A DNA stretch of 64,000 nt from Anseranas semipalmata (lineage: Eukaryota; Chordata; Aves; Anseriformes; Anseranatidae): assembly GCA_013399115.1 (NCBI GenBank), contig VXAA01005247.1, forward strand, positions 196,761 through 260,760, in the 5' to 3' direction. Below are positions 51,350-62,829 of the stretch, piece after piece (the stretch's first letter is position 1; every line of letters starts with the position of its first letter). Below the pieces are notes generated by a model, which had not been told where the DNA came from, did no database searches, and saw only the letters and a program-made list of their open reading frames with translations. The position numbers and the translations under genes are program-made.

Positions 51350-51800
51350 GATGGCCACGGAGCAGTGGTGCCCCGTGCGCGTCTTCAGCTCCCAGCAAAG
51401 GCCATTCCCCAAAACCAGGAGCGAGCCGGCGCTGAGCTCAGCGCCCCACTGCCCTCCCAGCAGGGTGGGACGGTGCCCACGCGGGGTCCTTGTCATCCGC
51501 GGCTTCCCCAAAGTGGGGGCCGGGGAGGGCGCAGCACCGGGACGCGCCTCTGGGGCCGATGCCCCTCGGGCTCCTGGGTGCGTCCCCGCCGTGCCCTCGC
51601 CTCTGGGGCCCGAGAAAGGGAAGAGCCGTCCCGTTTTTCTAAGCCTAATGAAAATCCGCGTTGACAAGACCGAGCGTTTCCTCCGCGAGGGATAGGAAAG
51701 TTGGAAGATGGAGCCTTCAGGCTTGTTTTTCCTGCTAATGGTTCCACGAATCAAAATGGTGAGCGCTGGAACGGGGTGTGCGTTCCGCTCGGAGCGCGTC
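51350..51800. promoter_or_regulatory. CpG-rich patch
   Basis: CpG-rich sequence is scattered over 450 bases (CCCGTGCGCG, GAGCCGGCGCTGAG, GGGACGCGCCTC, CCGCGTTGACAAGACCGAGCG, GCTCGGAGCGCGTCGG). Open frames on both strands have no recognisable similarity. AT-rich DNA resumes at about 51840. Confidence 0.3.
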
Positions 51801-51879
51801 GGCACCGAAAGCACCCCATAAAATGGGGGCTGTCGTGGTAGCCTTCTGTGCTGTATTCCTCTTGGTGAGAAAGAAAAAT

Positions 51880-52450
51880 AGTTTTTAAAAGATAAAAAAC
51901 CTGTTCTTCAATTGACTATGCAAAAATCTTATTGCAGTATTTATTCCAAACCTGCACACATAATGTTCAGTCAAGGAGAAAACAGCAAAAAACAGTTGTT
52001 GATGGACTTAGCAGAGAACTGGATTAAATAAGCATTAGTCTACTGAAGCTGATTACAGGAATATGAAAATGCAGTATCTTAATGGTACATATTTTCATGT
52101 GGCAGCTCAGTTGCCTTTCATTTTGCAGCTAATATGTCTATTCTTATGAGTCATTTACTTCTTTAATTACCTTTTGCAGGCAAGGCACCATGGTATATTA
52201 ATGTGAATGATTTTTACTGCCAGTTTATCATACAATGCCCCAGAAGTTGAAAGGCGTAATTGACTTGGAAGAGCAGCTCATGAAGGAAACAATATTTAGT
52301 TGACAGTTTTCCTTGTACTCTCTGTTGACGTTTATGAGTTTACACTATGCTAAAGGAGTAATAAACACAATTTTCTTTCAATAACAGGAAAGAGTAGCTT
52401 TTAAAATACATTTGTGGAAAACAGATTTGTTCATTTCTGGAATAATATAA
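51880..52450. promoter_or_regulatory. AT-rich candidate conserved non-coding element
   Basis: Non-repetitive AT-rich DNA with homeodomain-like cores and several TTTATG/CATAAA words follows directly on a CpG-rich patch. No coding or repeat signature is visible. I suspect regulatory sequence from texture only, so confidence is low. Confidence 0.2.
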
Positions 52451-52909
52451 AATAATGTGATTCCAGTGATGAGACGTATATAAGATTGTCAATTGAATTA
52501 AACCTTGGAAGGTGCATTTATAACCTGCCTTAGAGCGTTAAAAGATATTAGGGTGCATATGAATCGAATCAATTTAATGAATATTTAAATTATACACAGA
52601 TTTGGATAAATCATATTCAGATCTGCATGTGAGATTATTCGGCGGCCTTCTCTTGCCTTCGAGTGCGAAAGTTTCAAGTGGAAATTCAAGGGAAAGAGTC
52701 TCTCTTTCCGGAGATGGAAGAGCCCTCGCCAGAAAGCTCTCGATAAAGCTGATTGGGGGATTATTGCGGTAACTTTCTGTAACTTTCCCGAAGCCACAGG
52801 CTCGAGGAAGGTTTAAAATGCAGCTTTGCCATCCGTCAAAGTCCATTTTCTTCTGGAATGCTACTTTTATTGAATTGACCTTGTCAAATCGCAGATTCTT
52901 TTTTCAGGC

Positions 52910-53290
52910 ATCCCCAGGATCATGCGCAGGTATGATTAATCATCTCATCCTGCTTTAATTAATTTAAAGGCGCACATGCCCACGGCGGCCGTCTGGCGAC
53001 GCGGGCGCTTCCCCGCGCGGCTCGCAGAGAGTTAAACTTTTCACAGTTTTCTGCGATTGTTTGCAGTTCAGCCCTGTGCAACATAATGAAAGTTTTCTAG
53101 CCATCTGTTGTTAAGCTGGCGGTGAGCAAGGCCAGTATATCCAAACAAAGTGCTGGCCTGCTGTAAACTGAACCTGTCAGTTTAGCATAGCTGCGCTGAC
53201 CTCCCCGGCGCGCGGGGCAGCCCGCTGTACCAGGCACTGGCTGCGCGCACAGCGTCGACGGGAACTACTCGGGGGGACCGTGTTTACTTT
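52910..53290. promoter_or_regulatory. Candidate regulatory element: homeodomain cluster, CpG-rich blocks and forkhead site
   Basis: Three features lie together. ATTAATCATC and TTTAATTAATTTAAAG (52934-52969) form a homeodomain/POU-like cluster. CpG-dense blocks sit at 52970-53030 (GGCGGCCGTCTGGCGACGCG) and 53190-53280 (GGCGCGCGGGGC, GCGTCGACGG). A forkhead TGTTTAC is at 53281-53287. The mix suggests an enhancer or alternative promoter, but no transcription start can be set from sequence. Confidence 0.35.
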
Positions 53291-54399
53291 TTCCACTTAG
53301 CGTTCCTCCCACAGGCTTGAACTAGTTTATACTAAATCTTTAAATTGACACTGTTTTTTCAGTTCGGAACTTTTTTCTTTTTTTTTTTTTTTCTTTTTTC
53401 CGAGGAGGGGGGAGTTTGCAAAAATAAAAAAAAAATCTATTGAAAACCCACGGTTGCTGGAATTTGAGCTCTTCGGAGATGAGCTGGGGGGGCACCAACT
53501 TAGCGCATCTGCGTGCGCCTGCGAGGTTGTCTCTCCATAGAAAGAGGCATGTTCACAAGTATCCCGGCTTGCTTCCCGGCTCCCATTGTTCCCTTTGTTC
53601 TGTGTTATTTAAGATCGGTTACTCATTTGCTTCTGAGGATTGGGAATAGCAGGCAAGGTAGAGCGCAGTAAGCAGCGCCTGTTGTCTTACTGCGAACCCC
53701 AGTTGCATCCAGAAGTGTCTGAAGCAGCCTTCCTCCTTCTCCAGTTTGCTTTTACTCGGCTGGGTAATAGAGGATTTGAAACTTTGCAAGCAAAATTGCA
53801 AAGATCAAGGTGGAAATGTCCCCTGCTCGCAGAGATGTGGGGTTGGTGGTTGTTTTCCTCTCTTGTTTGTATGCAGTGCGTGCTGGGTTAGCCTCCCCTC
53901 CTCTGCCTTCGTGTGTCTGGGCTCCTTCAGTTCTTGGTCCTCAAATTTTCTTCCCTTTTTTCTTCCGACAGAAATGCTAGTTTATTTATTCCTATTTCTC
54001 TGGGAGTTGATACATGTCATTTCCCTGCTAATACTCATCCAGTGTAAGCAATTTTAACCGTTTTTAGGATTGGCAAAAAAACACAAAGCGCCTGTGCCAG
54101 GAAAGTGAGTATTACCTGTTTTCAGTGTTTGTTTTTTGGACTAGACCAACAGTAAATACCTTTATGCTATTGCTTCTGCCAAAATCACTTTTTCTACTTT
54201 GTTTCCTACCCTTCTGCAATACCTGCTCACCAGCCTTTGGCTGGTTTCGAGTGTGTTTTACTTACCTCATGGTTCTTGGAAAGCAAGCCTAATTCTCAGT
54301 GACCCCAAATACTTCAGTTCTCAGGCAGGAGGAATTTTGCCCGAGGAAGAGCTGCAGAACTTGTGCCATGCGCGAAACCCAACTGCGCCTTTGCACAAG

Positions 54400-54610
54400 C
54401 GTATCGCAGCCAGTCCGTGCCGTCACAGCGTGCGCCGAGCGCGCTGGGGGCTGCGCAAAAGCCGTCCAAGTAATTAGAAGCACTCCGTGGCCTTTCCAGG
54501 AGGTGCCAGCGAGCTCGTGCGGGTGCCAGGCCGGGGGCTGCAGCGGGGACGTGCTCGGGGCTCAGCCCCTGCCGGGGGCTTTCAGGGCGAGGGGAGTGCC
54601 GCAGCGGTGA
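54400..54610. promoter_or_regulatory. CpG-rich patch
   Basis: This short CpG-rich segment includes TGCGCCGAGCGCGCTGGGGG and ends at a GC-rich stretch near 54610. No gene or repeat is recognised. AT-rich non-repetitive DNA follows from about 54610 to 56250, where I also see no gene. Confidence 0.25.
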
Positions 54611-57600
54611 AAAACACTCGATTTTAAATTAAAATGACTGCACTTAGTAGGAAACCCCATCCAGCTCTAATCTGTTTGTAAGGTGACTGACACATAAAGT
54701 GCTTTTTGTTTTAAGGTAGAAGAAAATGCATTCAGGATAGAGTTTCTGGTATAAATGTCAGGTGCAACGCAGTGCGTGCTCACTCCAAAAGTCAAGCAGA
54801 TAACCTTGGCATTTAGGGACATTGCCTTGTATAAAATGAAATTGTATTTTGTTTTTAGAAAGGAGGACTACATTAAGAGGTCACCTATTAGCTGTGTTTT
54901 TGCTAGCTGTCTGAAACTCAGCTCTACTGTCTATTAAACTCAAACCACTATGTAAACATTCCTGTGTTGTTCCTGGTCTCTACAATGGCCAAGGGGATCA
55001 GGTTTCACCTGCCTGCACATCTTCAAGCAATTAAAGCAATTAGCTTGAAGCCATTTCACATTCAAGGTCTACTGTGACATTCAAGTCCAGAAGAAGTCTA
55101 GGGGAAAAGAAGAAAGAAGGATATGGAAGGGCCACTGTGCGGCTCACCAAACAAATAATCTGCGAGGGGGTTTTGGACTTGCAGCCCCTTCCAAATGCCG
55201 TCACGAGGCTTTGCAGCGGGCATGCGGGGTTGCTGCTGCGAAAGAAAAAAGATAAAGGAAAAGCACCTAATGATCCTTTAAATTATATCCAAGTTTTGCC
55301 TGTTTTGCACTGGAAAGGGAGGGGGAGAAGAGAGGAGGAAGCAGAGAGGAATAGCAACACGATTATGAATGGTATTTGTGTGAAATAATATGGTGTCGGC
55401 CTTATTTACTGACATTTCTCCTGGCATGGAGATCGTATTTTTCTCCTAATTTACGTGGGGATTTATAGTTGGTGTTTACATTGTAAAACTGCACTCATCC
55501 TGGCTAATGTATCAGTTACAATGACATTCAGCGTGGAGTTTAGTGATTCTAGCAGTAAGTCTTGAAAGCTGCTATTTTTTAAAAGGTTGGAGCAGATTAG
55601 TGGTGACCTTAAAAGATTAAACTAGTACAGTTTAAAGATAAATAATCAGCCTTTAGCACATTAGATAGCTACATAAGCATGACAGAAGGTGACTTTCTTA
55701 CAACAGTTTCAGAATCCAGGAAGCATTTTTACATTTGTAACTTGACTGGGCAGGGAACAGTGTTTTGCAGAAAGCAAGACATAAACTGATTACACCACTT
55801 CAAATTGGTTAATGCAGTCTTAAATCCACAGTTTTCCTGTTGGTTTTATTATGCAGAAGAGGCTAATTTTAAAAGCTCTGCCTGCTGCAAAAGAAGATCT
55901 TGCTTTGCTGTCCCGGAGGGTGTTCTTAATCAGAAATAACCGCAGGCTAAATTATAATGTGGAATCCTGCTGCCCTTTAACCTAACACTGCTGCTCGTTC
56001 GGTGTTTGTTAACAAACAGCTCTAAGTACAAAATTGTTTGAGAATTACTTTTTCATTATATTTGCTGACTTCAATTAGAATAAGAAGCTTATTTGGGGAA
56101 GAAAAATTAAAAATGTATGGGTTTCTAGAGAAAGTTTCAGCAATTGTTTCCCGGCAAGTGTCGTCTTTGGTACGGAGCTGTAGGCTCTGTGGCACACGTA
56201 ATTCAATTGAAATAAAATTATCTTCTGAACTTGGATCTCCACACCGGTGGGAGAGGCAGGGCTCAAGAGCATCCCGGGACTCAGCCACTGCAGGGCTGGG
56301 GCAGATGCACGGACGAGCTAAGATGGTGGAAGCAGCGCAGGCCGGGGCGGCTCTCGCGCCGGGGGGTTAATTCCCGCGTTTCCTAACGAGGAAGCCCCGA
56401 TTGCCAGCCCCTGCGGGGTTCTGGAGGGGTGGGTTAGATGCACGAGGCACAGCGTCCTATTTTTATTTCCCTTTGAATAGGCGTAATTGAAACGTACGCT
56501 TGGCACATTAATTGGCGAGGTTAAGGTAAGAACTGCTGAGTTGGTAAAGGCGGCACAAACCCTCCTCTTCTTTTCCCCTCAAGTTTACATGCTGGAGCGG
56601 AAACGCTGTGGTACTCGGGGAGGAGGTGATGCCTCTGTAAAGCAGATCTTTCCAATTTTTTTTTTTCCAGCTTAGTCTTCTGTTTCTATGATCTGCCTTT
56701 TGAACTGTTTTTGTGGCTGATCAGTTCCACCTAATATGTCTCTTGATTTCTGCTATTGTAATACTCAGACGACATGCTGTTCTCTTCATTTTTATAAGCT
56801 TTAGATGCTCCTGCCTGTCATACTCTGGCGGTTTATCTTCAGCGTCTGGATTTGCTTTCAGACTTGCATGTCTATCAAGCTGCTGTTGCTTTGAATGTGA
56901 GATCAAAAGAAGATGAATTCCAGTAAAAAATTTCCTTGTATGAAGAAAAGATTGGGGGCCTATGTAAACATCCCACTGACAGCTCCCAATGAGTTATTTT
57001 AGCAGAGCATTAGCACCCAGAATGACAGACAGTCCAAGACTACATGCTAAATAACAAATCAGTCCCTTCAGCGGCAGCAGCACGTTGCCACAACAGCAAT
57101 ACATTTTCTAAAGGAATCCTCTTCCTCTTTTTTATTGAATATGGCTGTTCGGCTGCTCATCCCTTCGCAAGCTGCCTTCGAGTGCCAGCCCCAGTTTACT
57201 TTTCTTGACAATATCTGTGTCGTGTCACCAATATGACAGAAGACAGGGCTTTGATAATTGGGTGGGGAGACGGTTAGTTAGTCATCTCGAGTTAAATAGG
57301 TAGTTTGTTTTAGGGAGGGGAAGGAGGCTATGCAGAAGGAAAAGCATCTGCCTGAATACCAAGTGCACGCTCGCCGAGATGCTGGATGCAAGTCCTGCGC
57401 CGGGACAAGTTGCATTTTTTGGGTGGTTGTTTATATTTCAGTTCACGCAGTTAGAAAAAAAATAGCTCTGCAGCCTGGCCAGCCGCACAGGGCGATTTTG
57501 AGGGAAAGTTAGGGCACTGTAGAGGGCAGGAAGGTCAAGCTCGACTGAAACTATGTGCCAATAAGACTCTGCCTAGATGCAGAAGCGAGGTGTGCTTTCT

Positions 57601-57689
57601 GCTGCTGTTTGGTCTAGTTGGGGACATAATTAGTTCTGCATGTTTCAGCTTAAGGACGGGGGATTTAATATCGCAGAATTGCTCCGTTT

Positions 57690-58350
57690 CTGCGCGTTGC
57701 GTAGCGTTAGAACCAACTTCAGAATTACCTGCGAGCTCCAACCGATCCCTCAACTTCGCGAGGGAAGAATTAGCGCAGGAATTCTTGTGGTTTCTTTGTC
57801 ATTTAATAAAAGCAGACGTTGCTACTGTGGAGGCAAAGCCTCCCGCGGCTGCCTGCGAAGGGCAGTGCTCCAGCGCCTTCTCCCTCCAGCCTGCGCTCCG
57901 GCTGCACAGCACTTCCTGTTTATTCAAACATCTTTTTACCATTCTTCAGCCCCCGCTTCACAGAAACAGCCAGAACACATCTCCAGCGAGAGGACGGAAA
58001 TCTAAAGACAGACAGTAAGAGCTTACTCTGTTAAACTCTTCATTTTCTCTGTGAGCGCTCAGAGGAAAGGAGCGTGCAGCCAGGGCTGAACTTTTAACTC
58101 GCTGCCTTCCCCGGTGCAGGCTGCGTGGCCGTGCCAGAGAGGGGAGACGCTTGGCTTTAAAGCAAGAGAAGCTGGTTCAGGTTGTTTACTGCGGCGCTGA
58201 CAAAAAGGGTGGGTTTTTGGCACGGGTTTGGAGAGCCCTGGCTAGGACTGACTCCTCCGGCAGGGCACGGTCGCCTTCGGACGCCTCTGGAGCGCGAGCA
58301 GCCGTGTGTCACCGTCCCCTCCGCTCGCCGGGCGCCGTGGCTTCTCCTCG
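57690..58350. promoter_or_regulatory. CpG-rich region bordering the assembly gap
   Basis: CpGs are spread over 57690-57900 (CTGCGCGTTGCGTAGCG, TTCGCGAGGG) and 58230-58350 (CCGCTCGCCGGGCGCCGTGG). A possible donor ACAGTAAGAG occurs at 58012-58021 after an open stretch, which could mark an untranslated alternative exon, but no acceptor or start is assured. The region runs into an A-run and the assembly gap. Confidence 0.3.
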
Positions 58351-58384
58351 CGTTTGCACAAGTGGCAAAAAAAAAAAAAAAAAC

Positions 58385-58421
58385 NNNNNNNNNNNNNNNN
58401 NNNNNNNNNNNNNNNNNNNNN
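58385..58421. other. Assembly gap (37 N) inside an A-rich run
   Basis: Thirty-seven N bases are flanked by about sixteen A bases plus C on the left and eight A bases on the right. The gap is probably a collapsed or unsequenceable homopolymer. True length is unknown, and any frame drawn across it is meaningless. Confidence 0.99.
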
Positions 58422-60294
58422 AAAAAAAACAACAAGTAAACGTGGCTGTTGTTCTGGGGAGGAAGAGAGAGAGGTGTGAGCCTGCAGAGTCTCGCTTTGT
58501 TTTCCTCAAACTGTTTGCATCATGACTCTGGCACTGCTTGCGAAGCAGCCTCGCTAATATTTGTACCAATTTCATGCTAATAAAAATCAGGCTGCTGAAA
58601 CAAGCATGGCTATTATCTCATTCATATTACCATTGTTTAGACCTGTGGTACTACAAAAGGAAAGGCAAGGCATGCTCACGCAGGGTAATGGTTGTTAACT
58701 TCTCATGGGAGGGTTTTTCGCTGCAGTTTTTCAGTATTAATGCCTGTTGTATGAATGGTCTTCGGGGTTGTTTGAAGGTAGCACGGGTCCTCTGAGTAAC
58801 CCATGTTGCAACACGTATGCTTGTTTCTTTTCCTCTCCGTTCAAGAGACTTAAAAAACGACTTGATATTTCACGGCTGTTTCTCCCCCCTCCAAAGTCCA
58901 CCAAAATAGCAGGTAACTTTTTCTGCAAGCATTCATGGCACTCGTGTACTGCGAGACACGAGAGGAAAAGGAAAGTGTGCTGCCTGCCCCATGGAGAAAA
59001 CCCATCCTCCTCGAGGCTTTCCCTGCCTCTCCGAGATCCAAATATACTTTAAAATTTTAAACTGTAAAACCCCATCTTCCTAGAAAAGAGAGCAAGGGAG
59101 AGAGAAATCAAGCTGTGTGTTCAGCCAAACCGCAAGTACAACAAACATATTTTAAAAATATATTGCTAGTCTGGCTTTTTAATGTTCAGAAGTTGTTCTA
59201 CTTTGCAGAAAAAAAATGGTGTTTGCAACTGCCTTAAGGACAATTTGTTTAACAGTAGGAGTAATTGCATGGGGAAAATGGAAAGAGTGACTGAAGTTAT
59301 TTACTCAGATGTTAGTGTAGGTGTGGGGCAGAAAACTCACTGTGGGAACAGTGGGCTGCTTTTCTTGGTATCTGAGTCTATTTGATGACCATCAAATTTC
59401 CCAGCTCACTGGTTTTGTTTTTTCTGGATGGCATGTTTGATTATTTATCAGAAGGGAAAGGGAGTAGCTGAAGCAAATAAACATGTGACCAAGCTGTGTT
59501 TTGTTTTCCACTCAGAAGGCCATGCCCTTTAACAGATATACAGAAAATAATAAACGTATTGTTTTATGATAAAAGGAAATTATGTGTGTCATTTTCTTTA
59601 GCAAGGCCATTAACCCCTTGTGCTCGGTGGTCTCCACCTTCTGGAAGCTTATTAGGTTTGCAGCTGGGAATTAAATGAGCTTAAAAACCCCTCTTGTGTG
59701 GAATGTTTCCATGGATTACTGCTTCAACCCTCTGGATTTGCTGGATTTATTACGTAGTCATTTCTGCCTCAGCATATCCACGGCCCTCTCCCAAGCCGTA
59801 CTTTGGGTACGGCCGCCTAAATGAGAGGCACTTTGCGTTTGTAGAAGGGTGCTGGCTTCTGAAGGAAATACTGAGAGTGCTGCCAGGATCTTTTTCCTGT
59901 ACTGTTAGCGTCCGTGCGGTGCGAGGAGTCGCAGCTGTATTTAGTCCGTTACAGACAGTGTCATTTTATTTGGTTCTTTTTTAAATGCCAGGTGTGTAGC
60001 ACGTAGTGTGTAGCATTTCCCTTGTAATACCAGCTTAGGACAATGCTCATTATCTTCCCTGGAAAAAAACCCATAAACTAAATCACTGTCAGGAAGTAAA
60101 ATACAGGTTTGCCTCATCTCTGGGAAGCACGTTGCATGCTTTAGCTGCTTTTACAGGATTAAAAGAAACAAGTTAAGACTGTCATGCACATGAAAGGAAA
60201 CCGAGATGTGGTTTGTTTCACATTGTGCAGGTAGGTATAAATTTAATAGACTGACTTGCTTTCAAACCCTCTCTTTGTCTCTCCGAATCACATG

Positions 60295-60860
60295 TCAGTT
60301 CCAGCGCGGTTACGAGCGCCGCGGTCTGTGATAGCGCCCGACTGCCGCTGCCCGCAGGTGCGGTGTCGGGAGGAAGGCTCGCCCTCCTCCTCGGGGACGC
60401 AGGGGCCCTCTGCACAGCCACTTCGGATCAGAAAAAGAAGATTTGCCTGACGTCTTGAAGTCGCATTGAAATGCGCGCGTCCCCGGTTGGTCCGGGGAGG
60501 ACAAGGCGGCGCTCGGTGGGGAGCAGATGGGTGCCAGAGGCTGGAGCTGCGGGCTTCGCTTTGAGGGGGGAAAAATGGCAGGGGGAGTACGGGGAGAGGA
60601 AGGGCCAGCGAAATAAGGACCTGAAACTGAAATGTGATGCAAAGAAGAAAGAGGAAATAAGCGGCTCGGAGCCAGGTGATGCAGGCGGGGGCCGGGCCAG
60701 GAGGGCATCGCCAGCTGTGCCCGTGCCCCAGAGGCTGAGTCTGGGGACCAGGAGGGGGCTGTGGCCCCGGGGGCGGCTGGGGAGCGGGGCTGCAGGGCCG
60801 GGCTCTGCGGGACGGGGGCTGCATCCCCCCAGCCCCGCCGTGCCCCCAGCCCTGGCCGTG
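60295..60860. promoter_or_regulatory. CpG island, candidate internal FOXP1 promoter
   Basis: This is among the strongest CpG clusters in the window: GCGCGGTTACGAGCGCCGCG and onward, then CGCGCGTCCCCGG and GGCGGCGCTCGG. It contains a cAMP-response-like TGACGTC at 60448-60454. The right half (60690-60850) is very G-rich. FOXP1 is known to use internal promoters that make shorter isoforms, so a promoter is plausible. No TATA box or assured donor is visible. Confidence 0.4.
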
Positions 60861-61099
60861 GTCCTTGGGCAGAAAGTGATGCAGGGAGTTACAGCACCTG
60901 TCCGCGGGGGAAGGTTTCCTCCTAACCTGCAGCAGTTAAGGGTTGACTCGTGCCCTGAAGCATCAACATTTGTACCCTGATTTATATTTTTATCTTTCCA
61001 AAGGTAGCTGTAAACGCTCTCATTACTTTACAGCTCTCATTACTCTCTGTGCAAGTGTCTAATCCTCTCTTTGCATCCTCCCCGTGCTCTTGGCACTGG

Positions 61100-61437
61100 T
61101 GATATCTTGTGACAGTAAGTTCCAGAGGGTAATTATGAATTGTGTATTAAGAAAGGGAAAAAAATCCCTTTATCTGCTTTAATTTTTTGTTGTTGTTGTT
61201 GCTTCCTGACTTCGTTGAACGTCCCCTTTCTCTTGCATTATGAGAAATGGCAAATAGCGCCAGATGTACCTTCTCAGGCCGAGTCACAATTTGTGTACTT
61301 TTATCATCTCCCCTCTTACTCATCTCTCGCTAAACTAAACACTCCCACCCTTATCAATCTTTCCTCGTATCTGCCGAGGCCTCTAATCATTTTTGTCGCC
61401 TGTGTCTGAGCCTCGCCTATTTTTGCTTTACCAGAAC
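61100..61437 (-). mobile_element. Diverged CR1-family LINE fragment
   Basis: The + strand reads as the antisense of a sauropsid CR1 LINE. TTGTGACAGTAAGTTCCAGA then GGGTAATTATGAATTGTGT lies at 61108-61146, and CTTGCATTATGAGAAATGGC at 61232-61251. TTATCATCTCCCCTCTTACT then CATCTCTCGCTAAACTAAAC lies at 61302-61341. CTTATCAATCTTTCCTCGTA is near 61350-61370, CTAATCATTTTTGTCGCC at 61383-61400, and a GTCTGAGCC box follows. Order and spacing agree with the consensus as I remember it. A (GTT)n expansion interrupts it at 61189-61201. It is short, frame-broken and inactive. Confidence 0.8.
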
Positions 61438-62551
61438 CTTTTAAAATAAGGCTTTTCGAGGCTATTCTGAGTTAGGCTGTGCCATAGACACGAAGCACGG
61501 AGATGAGATTTGCAGCACTAGTTTCCCATATCTTGGGCTATCCCAACGCTTTGCTTCCTTCGTTCACCCAACAGCGAGCACACGGTGGTGTGCAGCGAGA
61601 AGTCCACAGCCACGGGCTTTGTTCCGTGGGCCTGTGAACGCAAGTTTGTATACAGTGTTTTGGAAAACAAGCTTAAAATATGTTCCCAGTTTTGTTGACC
61701 ACACAGGGAAGCGTGCAAGCAGCTGTATGCAATATACTATTTATGTTGTAGCAACAAAAAGGCACTCTTCCTTCTCCCCCCCACCTTACCCCTCTTCTCT
61801 TCTCCATTAAAAAATATGAGAACTTCCCGTGCTTTTGACATCCAAGAAAAACGCTGCTCAGCAGTGAATAGTCCTCCAAATATTCAAAGGTCTGGTTCAC
61901 TTTTGGATAAACACAGCAGTTCAGAATCTGATCTCGAGCCTACAGAAATGAGCTGGAAATCCCATAAGATTTTTTTCATCACTCAGACATAGTTCAGTTC
62001 TGGTTCAGTTTGCGCTGGGAGCCAAGATTTGTATCCTTTCTCGTTTTACCAGGATGTGTTGGCCCATCCCTCCGTTCTTGCTGGTACAGACCGCTACATG
62101 CTGTGAATCTTGACATGCCAAAATAAAGAGAGCCATTTTTAATGTTTGGGAACTTTTTGCCAGATGCTTTTTAAATGGCTTTGATGAGACTTGACTGTGA
62201 CTCTTTAAAAGAAGAGGCAGAAGGTGTTTTTACAGTGCAACCGCCTGAGGATTTCATTTGTGCCTCAAGAATGGGATTTTTGGAGCCTTTGTCACTGCTG
62301 TGGCTGGTTCGGGATTCATGGGTTTTGGCTGTTTGCTGAATTTGACCTCTTATTCTACTGTCTCTTGCGGTCTGCTCCCTTCCTTCCCGCTTGTGTCTCT
62401 TGGTATTTGAAGAAAATAGCTCAACTACCTTTCCCCCCAGGTTGGTGGAATTCATGAATAAATTACCAAATTAAAATCAGATGTTTTGGAGATGAAGCCG
62501 TGTTGTCCCCCTGCGTGGGGCTGGTCCCTGCAGCCAAGCAGAGCCCCCTGT

Positions 62552-62588
62552 GGGGATGGGGACGGGGACAGGGACGGGGTGGCGGGGC
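62552..62588 (+). other. Potential G-quadruplex tract
   Basis: GGGGATGGGGACGGGGACAG followed by GGACGGGGTGGCGGGG has six runs of three or more G with loops of one to three bases. This is a strong quadruplex candidate on the sense strand. The near-repeat of GGGGAC suggests a small tandem expansion. Confidence 0.65.
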
Positions 62589-62829
62589 AGGAGCACCTGG
62601 TCTGCTCGTCCTCCTGCCGGCTGAAATAACCTCAGCACCCACGGGGATGGCGCGTAGCTGCGCTGGGGCACAGGCAGCTCCAGGAGGTTTGGAAGAAAGG
62701 GTTTCTGTTTCCAGTGCCTTTTTCTGGAGGGGATCTCCTCAACTGATAGCCAGGATCTATTCCAGAGGAAGGAAACTAAGCCTGCTGGAAGAAAAATAAA
62801 ACCTCATCTTCTTTCCTTATGACTGAGCT

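Noticed and set aside
57590..58018. Plus-strand open frame of 142 codons ending near a donor-like site
   Set aside because: There is no known domain, no initiation context preference and an overlapping second open frame. Kept only as part of a CpG-rich region.
58151..58575. Open frames running across the N gap
   Set aside because: Unknown bases and unknown true gap length make the frame meaningless.
60471..60980. Plus-strand open frame of 169 codons starting in a CpG island
   Set aside because: It is Gly/Arg/Pro-rich and low-complexity, with an opposing frame of similar length. It is more likely promoter-type DNA than a protein.
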